Below are positions 38,701-50,444 of a stretch of 64,000 bases of DNA, piece by piece (position 1 is the stretch's first letter; every line of letters starts with the position of its first letter). Origin of the DNA: Brachycybe producta. Its lineage: Eukaryota > Arthropoda > Diplopoda > Playtdesmida > Andrognathidae. Below the pieces are notes generated by a model. It did no database searches, had not been told where the DNA came from, and saw nothing but the letters and a program-made list of their open reading frames with translations. The stretch spans positions 3,394,001 through 3,458,000 of the forward strand of contig JAUPFP010000001.1 of assembly GCA_036925085.1 (NCBI GenBank), in the 5' to 3' direction. The translations under genes were made by a program, and so were the position numbers.

Positions 38701-41700
38701 ACATGGGGGATCGAGCAAATTTGCATAATTCAAATGTCTGTACAATAAAAATTCCTTTGTTTTTTGTTGCAATCGTAATGCCTTAATTACCCAGCCACAA
38801 CATTCAAGAAATTATTTCAAATTTAATTATTGTTCAAAATACAATGCGTTAATGCTGCATGTAGACTTTTATGTCCCTCTGCCATAGGCCTATTTGGCTG
38901 CTAGCAGAGTACTAATTATAAGAGAGATTTGTAGTCAGAATCGAAGTTTTTTTTATATTTAACATTGCGTCTATGGTGTCGTGCAGCACGTGCACGTGCT
39001 GAAGTGTCTCTGTAGGATCTTAAGGTAAAGCAAAACTTAAACAAAGCTATACTTAAAAAAATTCTTCATATATGGCCATATTTTTAAAACGTTACTTAAA
39101 TCAAAATAAAACTTAAACAAAGCAAAACTTAAAAAAGTAAAAACTCTCCATAGACTTTTGTATAATGCATTATTACATCATGGTTTAAGTTTTAACTTTA
39201 TTTTAAGCAACGTTTTTGAATACGAGATTGGTAAAACTTACTAGTTTTATCAATTTTTTTGCATCTTAATTTTGTAATTGGAAAGTAATTGAATTGTTTT
39301 GGCTCTGAGAAAGTGATTAATTTTAATAATTAATATATTTTAGTTAAGTTTGTCACTAATTACTTTGAAAAGTAATTTGTTTTCTCAACATTTTAAACTT
39401 TGCCTCATCTTTAAATTTAAAATAACCACAAAAAAAACCCCAAATTGAACTCTGAAACTTCCAATATTTATATATATATATATATTTTTAATTATAAAAA
39501 GTTATTAATTATTAATAATAACTAATCGAATCTTCACTGTTGAAACACGTGATAGATTTATTTTTGGTTGAGTAACTTTTGACGTCAATCATCGAATTAA
39601 TTCAATAAATTTAGAATTCTTTTTTAATGCATTTAAAATGAGCCATTTTTAATTCTACTTTTTAATATTCTACGAAACTTGACTTGTCATTTTTATGGAG
39701 GATTTATTTGCAATTCATTTCAAATTGAATAATATCAATTGTTTGGTACAACAATGTCTATTAATCTCATTGTAATTTCAATCAAAAAAGTAAAATGGCT
39801 TCATTTTGAAACATTTCCGGTTCTGAACCCCCCTAGTCATTATAAAAAATAAATATAATGTAATTCTTTCCTAATACCTTTTTTTTTAATTCTTAAATTA
39901 GAATTGAATTTCTCTCTTTATTAAGGTCGTATTTCAAAATATGAAGGTTTAACACTGAAAAAAAAAAAAATATGACCTTTGATCCAGGATTCAGGAAATG
40001 TAATTCATTATTTTATTTTAAATTAGAAAACTAGAAATAAATGATGCAATATATTTATTAAAATTTAATTGAGGTTTTTTTAATACAATTTTCAATGAAG
40101 ATTTTTTAAAGAATTTATGTATTGAGACCAGTAAGATTTGTTATTGTCCTTGTGCCATAGGCCTTTTTGACTGCTTTCAGAGTAACTTTTCAAAAAAAAA
40201 AAAAAATTTAAGGTATATTGTGTGGTAAATTATATTTAATTTAATATTTAATTAATATTTTTGTGGTAAATTTCGGCAATTAATTCAAATTTTAATTAAA
40301 TTAACTTTGAGGCACTTTTATTAATTTTTTAATAAAAGTTGGAATTCAATTTCTAAGCAAAAACAAAAGTGAAATTTGTTTCATTTTTAAATTGAGATAT
40401 TTTAAAGTGTAAAACGTAACGAAATTACATTTTCAAATTTTAATATTCTTTAAAAAAAAACACCTTATGATTAATTATTATTTGTAATTGTGAATTTTCA
40501 TTTTTCACTTCAAGTTGAACCAATAAGTTGTTCATTTTCAAAAACAGACCTAAACATTTTTACGTGATTTCATTACAGTTACATAATTGTACTTTTCTAG
40601 TTTCTAAAATATTTTTTCTAAGTTTTTCATGTTGTTTTCTAATGCAAATATGACTTGACATACCTAATGACGTCACTGCTTATGATCTAATATTTTACTG
40701 TCATATTATGCTGTAGTCTACACAACTACGTGAAGATTCATTAAGATATGATACACAATATTACACATATGACAGTATTTGTCAAATAATAATTTGAAAT
40801 TTAGCCTTCATAACTATTACAATAATTATGAGCTAGATATGACAATTTACTTTCATAACATGAGAATCTTATTACAGTAATAATATCCCAGGAGCCTCTT
40901 TACAAATTGAAAAATGACTGTCATGTGACATGAAATTATCATATCTAGCTCATAACCTACTAGCAGTCACAAAAACAAATTACAAAATATTATGTGACTG
41001 CCATTGAGTAGTGTACAGAATGATATGACAATCACATGTTTATGAGCTAGATATAATAATTTACTGTCATAACATGAGAATCTTATTACAGTAGTGACAT
41101 TCCAGGAGCCTCATTACAGATAGAAAAATAAGACTGTCTTCTGACATTAAATTATCATATCTAGCTCATAACCTTCTAGCAGTCACAAAAGCAAATTACA
41201 AATTATTATCATGTGACTGTCATTGAGTAGTGTACAGAATAATATGACAATCATAAAATAATAAGGCATAAATATAAGGTATGACTGTGACAATTTTATG
41301 ACTTTTTTTTCTGTAATGAGGCCCCAGGGTTCTAGGTTAAAACTTAAAAGAAAAAGGGCCCTTTGAATTGGATTTGTTGTTTATAATAAACAATAATAAT
41401 ACACGTGTAATAAGCATGTTTTAGGTTTTTATAGATAAATAAAAATGGCGCTTGTAAGGGGGAATTTATAAAAAAAACCTATTACAATTTCAATGACATT
41501 TTAATAATAAATATTCTTTGCACGAATTTTAGCACAAATTGTTACGCAAACATTTCAGTTTCTAATAATTAGTTATGTAATATTTTAGGTGGTTTAGGGG
41601 TGGGAGGTGGTTGTAAATTTGGGCTTTTTTATGTTTTGGTTTGGATTGTTTTTAAAAGTTCACTTTATTTATAAATTCGGTTATGAATGGAATACAAATT

Positions 41701-44700
41701 GTTTTCTTTAAAATATAGTTATGGCGACGACCTAAACCTTTGAAACCCAACTTTTTTTAACATTCAATGTTTAGATTTTACATGTAAATTGTGTTTTACG
41801 CATTCTATATGGTGGTCACGAGTGTAATTTTTAACAAAATAAAACTAAAGGCACTGACCACTAGTCACTTTTTTTTTTGTATTGCAATTTTTGTCAACTG
41901 TATTTCTTCAGCATAATTTAGAAAAGTCAAAAATAAACATTTGTCTCAGACAGGCAGTTAGAAATCGGTCAGAACTTCAGTTGGCTCCGCCCTTTTTCTG
42001 ACGACAGGCAACTTCTAATTGGCTGGTTATGTAGTCTGACGTCACATGCTCCGCCCTTTTCAACATCGAACCACACAACAAACCAATTAGAAGTTGCCCG
42101 TCGTTATAAAAAGGGGCGGAGCCAACTGAAGTTCTGACCGATTTCTAACTGCCTGTTTGTCTCAGGGACTTCCATATTTGAATATTGTTTAAAATTGTGG
42201 AAGAAATGGAATTTCGACATGTTTTTATCAAAAGAGTATCTTCGATAAAGAGGTGCCTTGGACTGTGTGTAACGTTGAAATTTCATATTTTCCATTCTGA
42301 ATTATGGTCCAAATATATTATGTGATTATTATTGGGCAGCAACAAAAAAAAATGTGGTACCATAATGTCGCCTTTTGGATATGACCACCTACTTGACCAC
42401 TTAACATTGCCTAAGAAAGCCAAAATGTGTCACCTCCATGCAATGACAATTTTTCGCCCCAATTGCAGTAGGCGCGCGCCTAGAACTTGTATTGGTTCCA
42501 AAAGTCAAAATACATACAAAAAAATTGTCAAACACATGAGCCTGAAAACGCACAACGCCTAGTAATTTCGGCTCAAAGGCAGTAGGCGCGCGCCTAAACC
42601 TTCCAAATTTTTATTGGTTCCACACCTGAAAACGCACAACGCCTAGTAGAGGCAGGGCCCTCGAGCAAAAAGCTTAGGGGCGCAGTAATAGAAGCACAAA
42701 ATAACTAGAATGATAATAGTAAAAAGGCGCGAGCCTCAAGCCCAAAAATGATCTAGTTATGGGTCTGGCGCCAAGGGACATCAACAGATATTACCCTGTA
42801 AATGCCCCAGGGCATCCATAAACATGATTAACTTGAGGCTATAGTTCAGAATTGGTGGCGTATTGGGAATTTAGGGGGAAAAAATATCAAATGGAAATAC
42901 TATAGATTATCGTTTCCATGCTCAGCGCCACGAACTTTACTGAGGTGGCGACTGACTGATTAAGCGCCAAACTGAACAAGTGCCACATTGAACAACTGAT
43001 TCATAAACTCCAAAAATTTGGCAATTATTTAATTTGGCGCCTATTCAGTTATTAGATTGAGCTCAGTATGTTTGAAAAGAATGTACAGTCTTGCGCCTTT
43101 GGCGCAGCAGTAGCTCACGCGCCACACCTAAATAAGAACTCAACAGTTAAAGCTTGGAGGCTACATTTTGGCAGTTTTAGTGAAAGATTAATCTATATAG
43201 GTTAGGCGTTTTTTTTCTTCCCAAATTTGGCGCTTAATCAATCGCCTCAGCGCCATCTAATGAACTGCAGCATATTGCCAACCAAGTATTTAGTACATGT
43301 GATGTGACTATTGTCCAAGAGACTGTCAGCTGATGATGATGATGACCAGAGGTCAATTAGCCTCTAAAGTAGACTACTTTTCTTCTTCAATCCTCCAATA
43401 ACACTTCATAAATTGTTAAGTGATAATTTGATAAAATATAATGACACACTTCATAAATCAGTGTCAAGTAAAATTATTAATTTCATATTTTTTTAATAAC
43501 TCATATTATCACATTTACAATTTACAAATGACCAACCAAAGTCAATCATCATTTAGAAAATTGACTTTCAAATGATGTTAAATTAATTGCATTTTTTTTT
43601 AAAAGTATTTTAAAATTAATTCATATTTAATATTTATTCTTAAATTGTTTCAACACTAAGGAGAAACTGAAAGCGTTTAAAAAACTAGAACGGGGGATCT
43701 GCGGATTCAGTCAATCTGCAGATTGCCCAGGCAATCTGCAAAACCACCAAACTGCTAGAGAATTTTTTCAAAATTCAAATACATTTTAGGTGTTGAATTT
43801 TGAAGATTCACTAGCTGGTTGGTTGTTTTGCAGATTGCCTAGGTAATGTGCAGATTGACAGTAACATCTATATAAGTTACAAGTTGTCATTTTTCCAAAA
43901 TAAACTTTTTACGAAGATAGGCCTAAATTTAAGAAAAAAATATGCTTAAAAGTTCATTTTATTTTCAAACTAACTTAAAAAAAAGCTTATTTTAAAAGAT
44001 AATCAAACATTAAAACACTGTTAAAGTGATTGAGCTGCCTTTCTAGTTTCTAAAACACTTTCAAGTTTCTCTTAATTTTTGCTTCTGACTTAAGTAGAAA
44101 TTGGAAACTAGAACAGGTAACTGAATCTCTTAATACTTATTATTTTTCAAAATAAACTTTCTGCTTAAAAGTTGGCCTTGTTTACACAGTACATGATTGA
44201 GTTTACCATTCTAGTTTCTAAAACACTTTCAAGTTTTCTCTTAATTTTACTCGTGAAAGGCAGAAATAACCAAGAGTTGGAGGCTCGTTTGAAACATTAA
44301 GAATGACGTCATGTCCATATAGATATATATATATTATGTATTGATGACCTGAAGTCTCAAAAAAAATGGTGAATAAATCGATTAATAAAGGAATGTGTCT
44401 AAAGGTACAGGTCAATTTGCATTAACAACAGACAACTTAACCGAGTTCATTGACTTGGACCATCATTTATATTCAGTTATTTTAAGGAAACTGGAAATAC
44501 TCTCGAAAATAAGAAAACAACACTAAAATAGCCTCGAGAAATATGACAAAACCACAATTCGAATTTTTATTAATTATATTTATTATTATGAAGAGTATCT
44601 TTGACAGTTTTTTTTTCTTCTGAAAACTAAAACTACCCCAAAAAAATAGTAATCATTTAGGCCCTCCAAGCTTTAACTGTATTTATATATAGGTCTGGCA

Positions 44701-47700
44701 TGTGAGAGCCACTGTGCCAAAGGTGCGCAATAATACAAAAAAGGGCTTGTACATGGAGGCTAAAAGTAACCAAGATTATTTCAAACATATTTGATCTCAC
44801 ATTCTATAGAAAGCGCCAAAATCATTAAATGCCAAAAACCAATTGCTAAGTTATTCAGTTTGGCATTTGTTAAATTTGGCACTTATTCAGTTTGGCATTT
44901 GTTAAATTTGGCACTTATTCAGTTTGGCATTTGTTACATTTGGCGCTTATTCAGTTTGACATTTGTTAAATTTGGCGCTTATTCAGTTTGGCATTTGTTA
45001 AAGTTGGCGCCTATTCAGTTTGGCATTTGTTAAAGTTGACGCTTATTCAGTTTGGCATTTGTTAAATTTGGCGCTTATTCAGTTTGGCGCTTATTTGATT
45101 TCCTGAATTGAAATTGAAATTGTTTCAAAAAGGATCTTGGTTCATTGTAGCCTCAATGTACAGCATGTCGCCTTATTTTTGCGCGCTATTGGCACAGTGA
45201 AGCTTGTGCTCCAAACCTATTTCTACACTTAACTCATGTTTAGCCTCTTATTTCATATTGATTTAGCCTTTATTTGCGTTAGACACAATTTGTTTTGGAC
45301 AGCCATGTTTGATTATATAATAGAATACATATAAATGAGGCCACCAGGTATAATCAATCATTTTTTGTGAAGTTTCCAATGTCCTAAAAAAAACTGTTGA
45401 CCAAAAAAAAAGCAAATAAAATGTCTAAGGCCGGGCGCAAATTAGGGAACCAAACGAGCGAGCAACCAGCAACCGAATTATGATCACGTGACAAAGAAAG
45501 TAGTTGCTGGCACACAATGGTTGCTTGTTCCCTCTGCTCACTATACTGAGCAGAGGCAACATCCACTTTCTACTGTTGCCAACTACTAATTTGGTGTCTG
45601 CAACTGCAGTGGTGGCGCTAGTGTAGCATCACCAGCAACAGTGTCTGGAGACTGTTGCTGGTTGCAAGCTCACTTTGTTGCCTAATTTGCTACGGGCCTT
45701 AAGTTTACTGTTTCAGGGCAAGGAATTGGTTGGAGGTGACTTGGGAGAATTTCTTATTCTTTTAGAGAACTATGGGCTCATTCGGAGACATTCTAGACAA
45801 TTCTTTTTTTAAAAAAATGTCCAGATGTGCAGCATGTTCTTGATTTTACTATATTCCTCTGTCAAATAGGAGGCCATTAAAAAGCCTCATATCAGGCCAT
45901 TTTCTGGAACAGACTAATCTTAGGTCACTAGGTGACCTACACTTCCAGATGGCTATTAGATAACAACTGTGGGTCACTCAATGACCTACACGTTTTTTAC
46001 ATTCTGGGAGTGAGGGTGGGTCTGCATCCCAGAGACCCAGAGCAACATGCTTAATTTAACATAACCCCACCTAATCACCAATAAAAAAAATTCTAAAGTG
46101 TTGGTCACTGAGTGACCTACAGTTCTGAAGTGTATGTCACCTAGTGACCTACAATTAGTATGTTCTCCATTTTGAAAACAAAGTGTTACTTTCTGACCTA
46201 CACACTTAAATGTTCACCATATTGAATTTAAATTTCTCGAGAAAGCAAGTATGTAATATTAGATGCTTACTTTCTTGAGAAGGGCAATAGCTAGTACAGT
46301 TCTCGGTCACTTTTTCTTTAAAGAAACACCCCGCCCACATTTTGTTTCTGTTTTTTCTTTACATTTAATGGCTTTTTTTCTTCACAGGCAATTAGAAATC
46401 GGAACAAACAGAAGTTGGCTCCGCCCTTTTTTATGACAACTGGCAACTTCTAATTGGTTTGTTGTGTGGGGGCGACGTTGAAAAGGGCGGAGAGCATGTG
46501 ACGTCAGACTACCTAACCAACTAATTAGAAGTTGCCAGTCGTCATAAAAAAGGGCGGAGCCAACTTTTGTTTGTCCCGATTTCTAATTGCCTGTTTTCTT
46601 CTTCTGTTTCCGATTGTCCCTTATCTTGGAACTTCAAGAATAAGCTCTTCCATGAAGGAGGAGGAGGCCTCAGGGGCAAAAATACACCTCAACATTGAAT
46701 TAGCAATTCTTTTCACCACAGGGGGGGGGATTCAGGGTATTATTTTATTGCTCCAAAGTCTACCTGAGAAGCTAGCTGACTGCCTTTTTTTGTTACTTCA
46801 TTTTGGCCTTAATTATTTCAAGGAAAAATATAATAAATAGGCCCTGAAACCATTGATATTTTAATTTTTACCTTTCCTTTGAGGCCATTTTTTTTTGTCT
46901 CGCCCCCCCCCTCCCCTCCTTCCTCCTTTCTCCCCAGTTTCACCCTCTTTGCGACCAAACTCGGTGCAAAAATATTTTTTTCATAATTTATTGTCATAAA
47001 TTTTGAGACAACAGAAAATTTCAAAAATCTAATATAAAGTAGGACAATCATTAAATATAGAAATGAAACTAGTTTTATTTTTTTTTTTTTTAAAGTCACT
47101 TTTATTGGAATTTGAACTAGTTTTTAATAAAAATTCTTAAAAAAAATGACCTAACTTTTGTTTTTGCCAAATAATTCATTTTTTTTCCCACAAATTCTCT
47201 AAAATTCTTTCATATTACTTTTAAAAAAAATAGAAATTCAGTCATGATTCAGTCAGATATTTTTTGAAATCTTCATTAATTCTGCGTTTCAGAAAGAGCA
47301 ACACTAAGAAATTGAAAGGATGTAAGAAACTAGAAGGAGTAACTTAATAGTGATTTTTAAACAAAAATTAAAAAAAAAAAATTTTGTCTGTTTTTTTCAA
47401 ATAGACATAAAAAGCTTATTGAGTTATTGAGTTACCTTTCTAGTTTTTAAAACACTTTTCAATTTTTTTCTTGAAATGTTTTAGGAACAGGTGATTTTTG
47501 GAAGTTTGGTTATTTCCCCGCTTTTCAGAAGAGCCAAACGCTATAAGGGGATATATAAATTGTATTAAAAACTAGAAGGGTAACTAAATTATTTAATAGT
47601 AAATTTTCACGTTGTTGATATCTTTCAAAATAAACTTTTTTTTTAGAAACATTGGACAGTTAATTTTTTAAAGTTTGGTTATTTTCCCGCGTTGCAGAAC

Positions 47701-48359
47701 TAGGACAAATTGAAAAGTGTTAGAAACTAGAAGGAGAGCTGAATTATCACTTAATAGTAATTTTCAACTTGATATCTTTCAAAATAAAACATTTTTTTTA
47801 ATCGAATAAAAATTATAAAATATTATTTAGCTTAAATTTCACTCATTTTTAAACTGACGAAGAAAAAAAAAAAAAAAGGTATCAACATGAAAATAGATAA
47901 GGGAGCGACCCTTCTAGTTTCTAATTAAACACTTTCATATTTTTCTTTAATTTTTTTTTTTTTTGCTTCTTAAATACAAGAAAAAAACTAGAATATTCAG
48001 AGGAGCCCAAAATTAACACCTTAAGAGCGCCTTGTTTAGATTTTGCAGGCTTTGCGCACTTTTTTTTATAAATTGTTTGCGCCTCGCGCCGATGATCATC
48101 ATTAATTTAAATTATGACGTCACGAGTGGACAGACACATAGAAATTACTGTATATTGATTTTCAAGGAAGGAAAAAATGATAAGAAAAAAAACAGCTGAT
48201 CGATAAACTTTGGAGCCACTTTGAAGCTGCTTTTTCTTCTTTACCTTCTCTGACATCTTTTAAGACTTTGGCCGAACAATTTGCGGTCAACGAAGCAAAA
48301 ATGATGATGACCACCACCAGTACAACGGGGAATTGAACAAATATTGAAACGCGACACAT
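32764..48359 (-). CDS. Alkaline phosphatase, GPI-anchored type, 9 exons
   Basis: Secreted or membrane-tethered zinc/magnesium phosphomonoesterase related to vertebrate ALPL. Minus-strand coding exons, 5' to 3': 48359-48245, 37552-37329, 35227-35053, 34983-34808, 34644-34440, 34365-34225, 34139-33948, 33868-33752, 33119-32764. They total 1701 bases (566 aa) and all phases match. Exon 1 holds a signal peptide (hydrophobic [18 protein letters not shown]). Catalytic motifs: [22 protein letters not shown] (nucleophile Ser), [29 protein letters not shown] and [18 protein letters not shown]. The C-terminus has CIGSNKGHC, a hydrophilic stretch, then [18 protein letters not shown], as expected for GPI attachment. 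Intron 1 is 10.7 kb and repeat-filled. Exon 1 is joined to exon 2 by phase and function ([11 protein letters not shown]) and is the least certain junction. Confidence 0.93.
33270..33630. repeat. Degenerate ~20-bp tandem repeat in ALP intron 8
   Basis: Variants of CCACTGGGCTTAGTGAAC and GGACCACTGGGCTAAG recur about fifteen times with substitutions and small indels. No transposon ends are seen. It lies between the last two alkaline phosphatase exons. Confidence 0.65.
35350..36300. repeat. TAATTACTTAATTAC tandem repeat in ALP intron 2
   Basis: Four to five diverged units contain AGTTTAAAATGTAATTTG, GAAAAGTAATTTAATTACAG and CAGTAATGCATTATG words. The period is roughly 160-200 bases. The repeat is about 85 percent A/T by eye. 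No coding potential. Confidence 0.6.
36420..36750. mobile_element. CTAGTTTCTAAA-family palindrome in ALP intron 2
   Basis: GAAAACTAGAAGGATATTTC with TTTCAAAATAAACGTTTTTA on the left; CTACCCTTCTAGTTTCTAAA on the right. The sequence from 36830 to 37170 that follows carries repeated GTGTGGTTG and CCACTGCCAGTGGC motifs of unknown origin. Confidence 0.6.
37590..37745. repeat. Partial TTAATAACA-family element in ALP intron 1
   Basis: GTGTTATTAGCAATGTTT, AATATTAAAAATCAGCCTAT and ACATTTGTTATTAACATTG match, in inverted orientation, the body of the elements at 5574 and 60522. The end sequence TTTACACC is absent, so this is a fragment. From here to 38840 there is also GGCGCC-rich sequence of unknown origin (37795-38130). 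Confidence 0.5.
38838..38925. repeat. GGCCTATGGCAGAGGGACA-type short repeat, copy 1
   Basis: Reverse orientation: TATGTCCCTCTGCCATAGGCC followed by TGGCTGCTAGCAGAGTA. A shared core of about 60 bases recurs at 40130-40195, 51665-51785, 54775-54880 and 59105-59220, mostly followed by ATGCATTGTCAAAA. Likely an old SINE or MITE tail; no RNA polymerase III boxes were identified. Confidence 0.5.
38985..39240. repeat. AAACTTAAACAAAG palindromic repeat, copy 1
   Basis: ACGTTACTTAAATCAAAATA and GGTTTAAGTTTTAACTTTAT with AAGCAACGTTTTTGAATACG form inverted arms. A second copy at 54486-54725 shares the same layout, and a fragment of one arm lies at about 55618-55645. Non-coding. Confidence 0.55.
40640..41325. 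repeat. TGACAGT/TCATATCT repeat with internal ~230-bp duplication, copy 2
   Basis: The block CATAACATGAGAATCTTATT, CCAGGAGCCTC, AAATTATCATATCTAGCTCA, AGCAGTCACAAAA and GAGTAGTGTACAGAAT occurs twice in tandem (about 40850-41025 and 41070-41245). Inverted relations (GAGCTAGATATGACAATTTA) suggest a palindromic element. Related to 31086-31745. Confidence 0.6.
41950..42156. mobile_element. CAGGCA-family palindromic MITE, copy 5 (ALP intron 1)
   Basis: The ends ACAGGCAGTTAGAAATCGGT and CCGATTTCTAACTGCCTGT are flanked by the exact 9-bp repeat TTGTCTCAG (41941-41949 and 42157-42165). Inner boxes GGCTCCGCCCTTTTTCTGAC / ATAAAAAGGGGCGGAGCC are shared with copies 2 and 6. Confidence 0.9.
42440..43290. 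repeat. GGCGCC-rich repeat region in ALP intron 1
   Basis: GCAGTAGGCGCGCGCCTA occurs twice (about 42466 and 42580), each followed by TTGGTTCCA and GAAAACGCACAACGCCTAGT, a direct duplication of about 115 bases. Farther right, scattered TTGGCGCC and GCGCCA words continue to 43255. Composition contrasts with the AT-rich surroundings. No exon is recognised. Confidence 0.5.
43645..44265. mobile_element. CTAGTTTCTAAA-family palindromes in ALP intron 1
   Basis: One copy (about 43645-44095) is interrupted by about 180 bases carrying GATCTGCGGATTCAGTCAAT and inverted GCAGATTGCC motifs; it ends with CTGCCTTTCTAGTTTCTAAA. A second, shortened copy ends ACCATTCTAGTTTCTAAAAC near 44225. Non-coding. Confidence 0.6.
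44856..45091 (+). repeat. 32-bp tandem repeat, about 7 copies
   Basis: CAGTTTGGCATTTGTTAAA plus TTTGGC(A/G)CTTATT recurs with a 32-base period from 44856 (starts 44856, 44888, 44920 and so on). Later copies show G in place of A (GGCGC), so the array drifts along its length. Because 32 is not divisible by three, it gives a pseudo-open frame with a 32-residue period. Confidence 0.88.
45429..45699. mobile_element. PIF/Harbinger-like MITE in ALP intron 1
   Basis: Inverted ends GGCCGGGCGCAAATTAGGGA and CCTAATTTGCTACGGGCCT, with arms of about 45 bases (AACCAGCAAC pairs with GTTGCTGGTT). Flanked by TAA (45426-45428 and 45700-45702), a TWA target. Non-coding. Confidence 0.75.
45915..46210. repeat. 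Cluster of GGTCAC...GTGACC palindromes
   Basis: Palindromes TAGGTCACTAGGTGACCTA (45921), GGGTCACTCAATGACCTA (45971), TTGGTCACTGAGTGACCTA (46101) and ATGTCACCTAGTGACCTA (46134) occur within 240 bases. A related sequence at 50830-51005 has two more, and both regions share the words ACATAACCCCAC / GTGGGGTTATGT in inverted form. Probably one repeat family. Confidence 0.6.
46384..46593. mobile_element. CAGGCA-family palindromic MITE, copy 6 (ALP intron 1)
   Basis: The ends ACAGGCAATTAGAAATCGG and CCGATTTCTAATTGCCTG are flanked by TTTTCTTC (46376-46383 and 46594-46601), an 8-bp duplication. The centre (GACGTTGAAAAGGGCGGAG, CATGTGACGTCAGACTAC) is inverted relative to copy 5, as expected for a palindrome. 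Confidence 0.85.
47280..47965. mobile_element. CTAGTTTCTAAA-family palindromes in ALP intron 1, near exon 1
   Basis: Several overlapping units: AGAAACTAGAAGGAGTAACT, TACCTTTCTAGTTTTTAAAA, AAAACTAGAAGGGTAACTAA, TAGAAACTAGAAGGAGAGCT and CGACCCTTCTAGTTTCTAAT, separated by AT-rich spacers with CTTTCAAAATAAA. Non-coding. Confidence 0.6.
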
Positions 48360-49059
48360 TTTGAATAAAAAAAAAAAAATTTAAAATAAACTAATTTTAA
48401 ATTATAAAAAATTATTATTTCTTATTTTTTTTTTAAAATTAAATAAAACTATTTTAAATAATGTCCAGTGAGGTTCACTTTTATTTTTTCACTGACCAAC
48501 AACAACACATAACACTTGACCACTGAAACACACTCACTCACACACAAGACACTACTCCACTCCGCATGCAGAGATGGATGGAGTTTTTTGCTTATTTTTG
48601 CAGCTGTGCGCCAGCCGAGACAACTGCTGCTTGTTTGATTGTGAGCGTGCGGTGCGGTGCGGAGAGCCTGTGTGGCTGATGATGATGATGATGATGTGTG
48701 GCATAGATTCACACTCTGAATAATGGTTGTGGTGGCATTGAGAGAGTGAAGGTGCAAAAATAATAAAAACCAGACAACTCCTACTTCAGAGAATACTAGT
48801 GACAGCAATGCAATGCAATGCAATGCAATGAATGGATGATGATTAAAACCACGGACACAAATTTAACTGTCACTTAGTTTGATCCAACTTTAAAGCACTT
48901 TTTAGAGAAAAAGAAGAACAAGAAAAAAAAAAAGCCTATTTTAACCTTTTTACTTCTGCACTTTTCAATTTATATTGTAATGAGGTGGGGGGGGACCATA
49001 AATTGCCCACTGGTTTTACAAAGTGTAAACGAACCTTTGAACTCTTTTGATTATTTTCT
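48360..49059. other. 5' flank of the alkaline phosphatase gene
   Basis: Upstream of the signal-peptide exon. It holds a GATGAT run (about 48677-48697) and a five-copy GCAAT pentamer (about 48806-48830). Untranslated first exons or the promoter probably lie here, but no initiator or TATA box could be pinned down. The open frame at 48449-48823 has no recognisable domain and is not called. Confidence 0.35.
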
Positions 49060-50045
49060 GTCTTTTTTTTTCAGAAAGCAAAATTTAGAGAAATTTGAAA
49101 GTGTTTTAGAAACTAGAAAGGTCGCTCGAAATCACTTTAGGATATTTTCATGTTGATATTTTTTTTTAAAAAAAATTGAAAGTGTTTTAGAAACTAGAAG
49201 GGTCGCTTGCAATCACTTTAGGATATTTTCATGTTGATATTTTCATACTGATATTTTTTTTAAAAAATTTGAAAGTGTTTTAGAAACTAGAAGGGTCGCT
49301 CGCAATCACTTTAGGATATTTTCATGTTGATATTTTTTTTAAAAAAAAGCTTATCATGTTAGTTTGAAAATGAGCCAAATTTAAAATCGATTAAAATATG
49401 TTTTATTTTGAAAGATATGAACTTGTAAATTACTATTTAAGTGATTCAGCTATCCTTCTAGTTTCTAACACTTTCAGCTGAGAAAAATATAACCAGACTT
49501 TAAAAATCATCTGTTAATAAAACATTTCAAGAAAAACTTGAATGTGTTTTAGAAACTGGAAAGGTAATTTAATAACTTAAAAATTTTTTTTTTTGATATC
49601 TTTTAAAATAAGCTTTTTATGTCAGTTTGAACGGTTAAGTAGATGATATTTTTTTTAAATTCTTGTCTAGAAAAAGTTTTATTTTGAAAGATATCAACAA
49701 CAAAAAATACCTTTTCTAGTTTCTAATACACATTTGCATTTCTTTTTAATGATTTGCTTCTGAAATGCAGAATAATCAACATTTTAAAAAATGAGCTATT
49801 CACAAAATATGTTGAGAAGAAATTTTCTTTTAGAAACTAGAAGAGTAAATGAATCATTTACGTCAATTTTTATATTATTTTTTTTCTAAAATAAACTTTT
49901 TTATTTCAATTTAAAATTCTTAATTTATTTTTTTCATTTCAAGTTGGGTTGTTTTCAAAACGTCATCAAAAGTTCATTTTGAAAGATATATTAAACATGA
50001 AAATACTATTAAGTGATTGAGCTACCCATTCTAGTTTCTAACAGT
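49060..50045. mobile_element. Array of CTAGTTTCTAAA-family palindromes
   Basis: A segment with TTTTAGAAACTAGAAGGGTC and ATCACTTTAGGATATTTTCA is tandemly triplicated at about 49075-49345 with a period of about 90-110 bases. It is followed by full palindromic units ending TATCCTTCTAGTTTCTAAC, CTTTTCTAGTTTCTAATAC and CTACCCATTCTAGTTTCTAA. The partial triplication of one arm is unusual within the family. Confidence 0.65.
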
Positions 50046-50444
50046 ATCAATTACTCCTGAGTGATGTACAATTTTTCTATCTTGTTGAATTTCCATTTAG
50101 ATTCAATTTCCATTGAAGCAAATACTAAATATGAATAAATTCAGAAGAAGAAAAAAACATTTTGAAAAGTTGACAAATGATTTTTCTTTAAAATTTTGTA
50201 ATTAATTTCATCATTTGAAAACGTTGTAAGGTTTATTTCCTAAGATCCTATTGGTAACATGTAAACTGGCAAACCCCGAAAACCAAATCTGCACATGCAA
50301 AAGACAGTGGGTCCACATCAAAATATTTTTGGGGACCTCCCCCCCCCCCTCCTCCTCCTTCCTTCCTTCCTGTGAATTCCAAATTTATCTTATTCTGTTT
50401 TAATTAAAAGAAATTATTTAAAAATAATGGTCAAACATTATTAT

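Noticed and set aside
44856-45091. Regularly spaced 32-bp repeat resembling a CRISPR array
   Set aside because: Units are contiguous with no spacers, within an animal intron.
48449-48823. Possible secreted small protein upstream of alkaline phosphatase
   Set aside because: Its composition follows GATGAT and GCAAT microsatellites. There is no domain, and it lies in the expected 5' flank or UTR of ALP.
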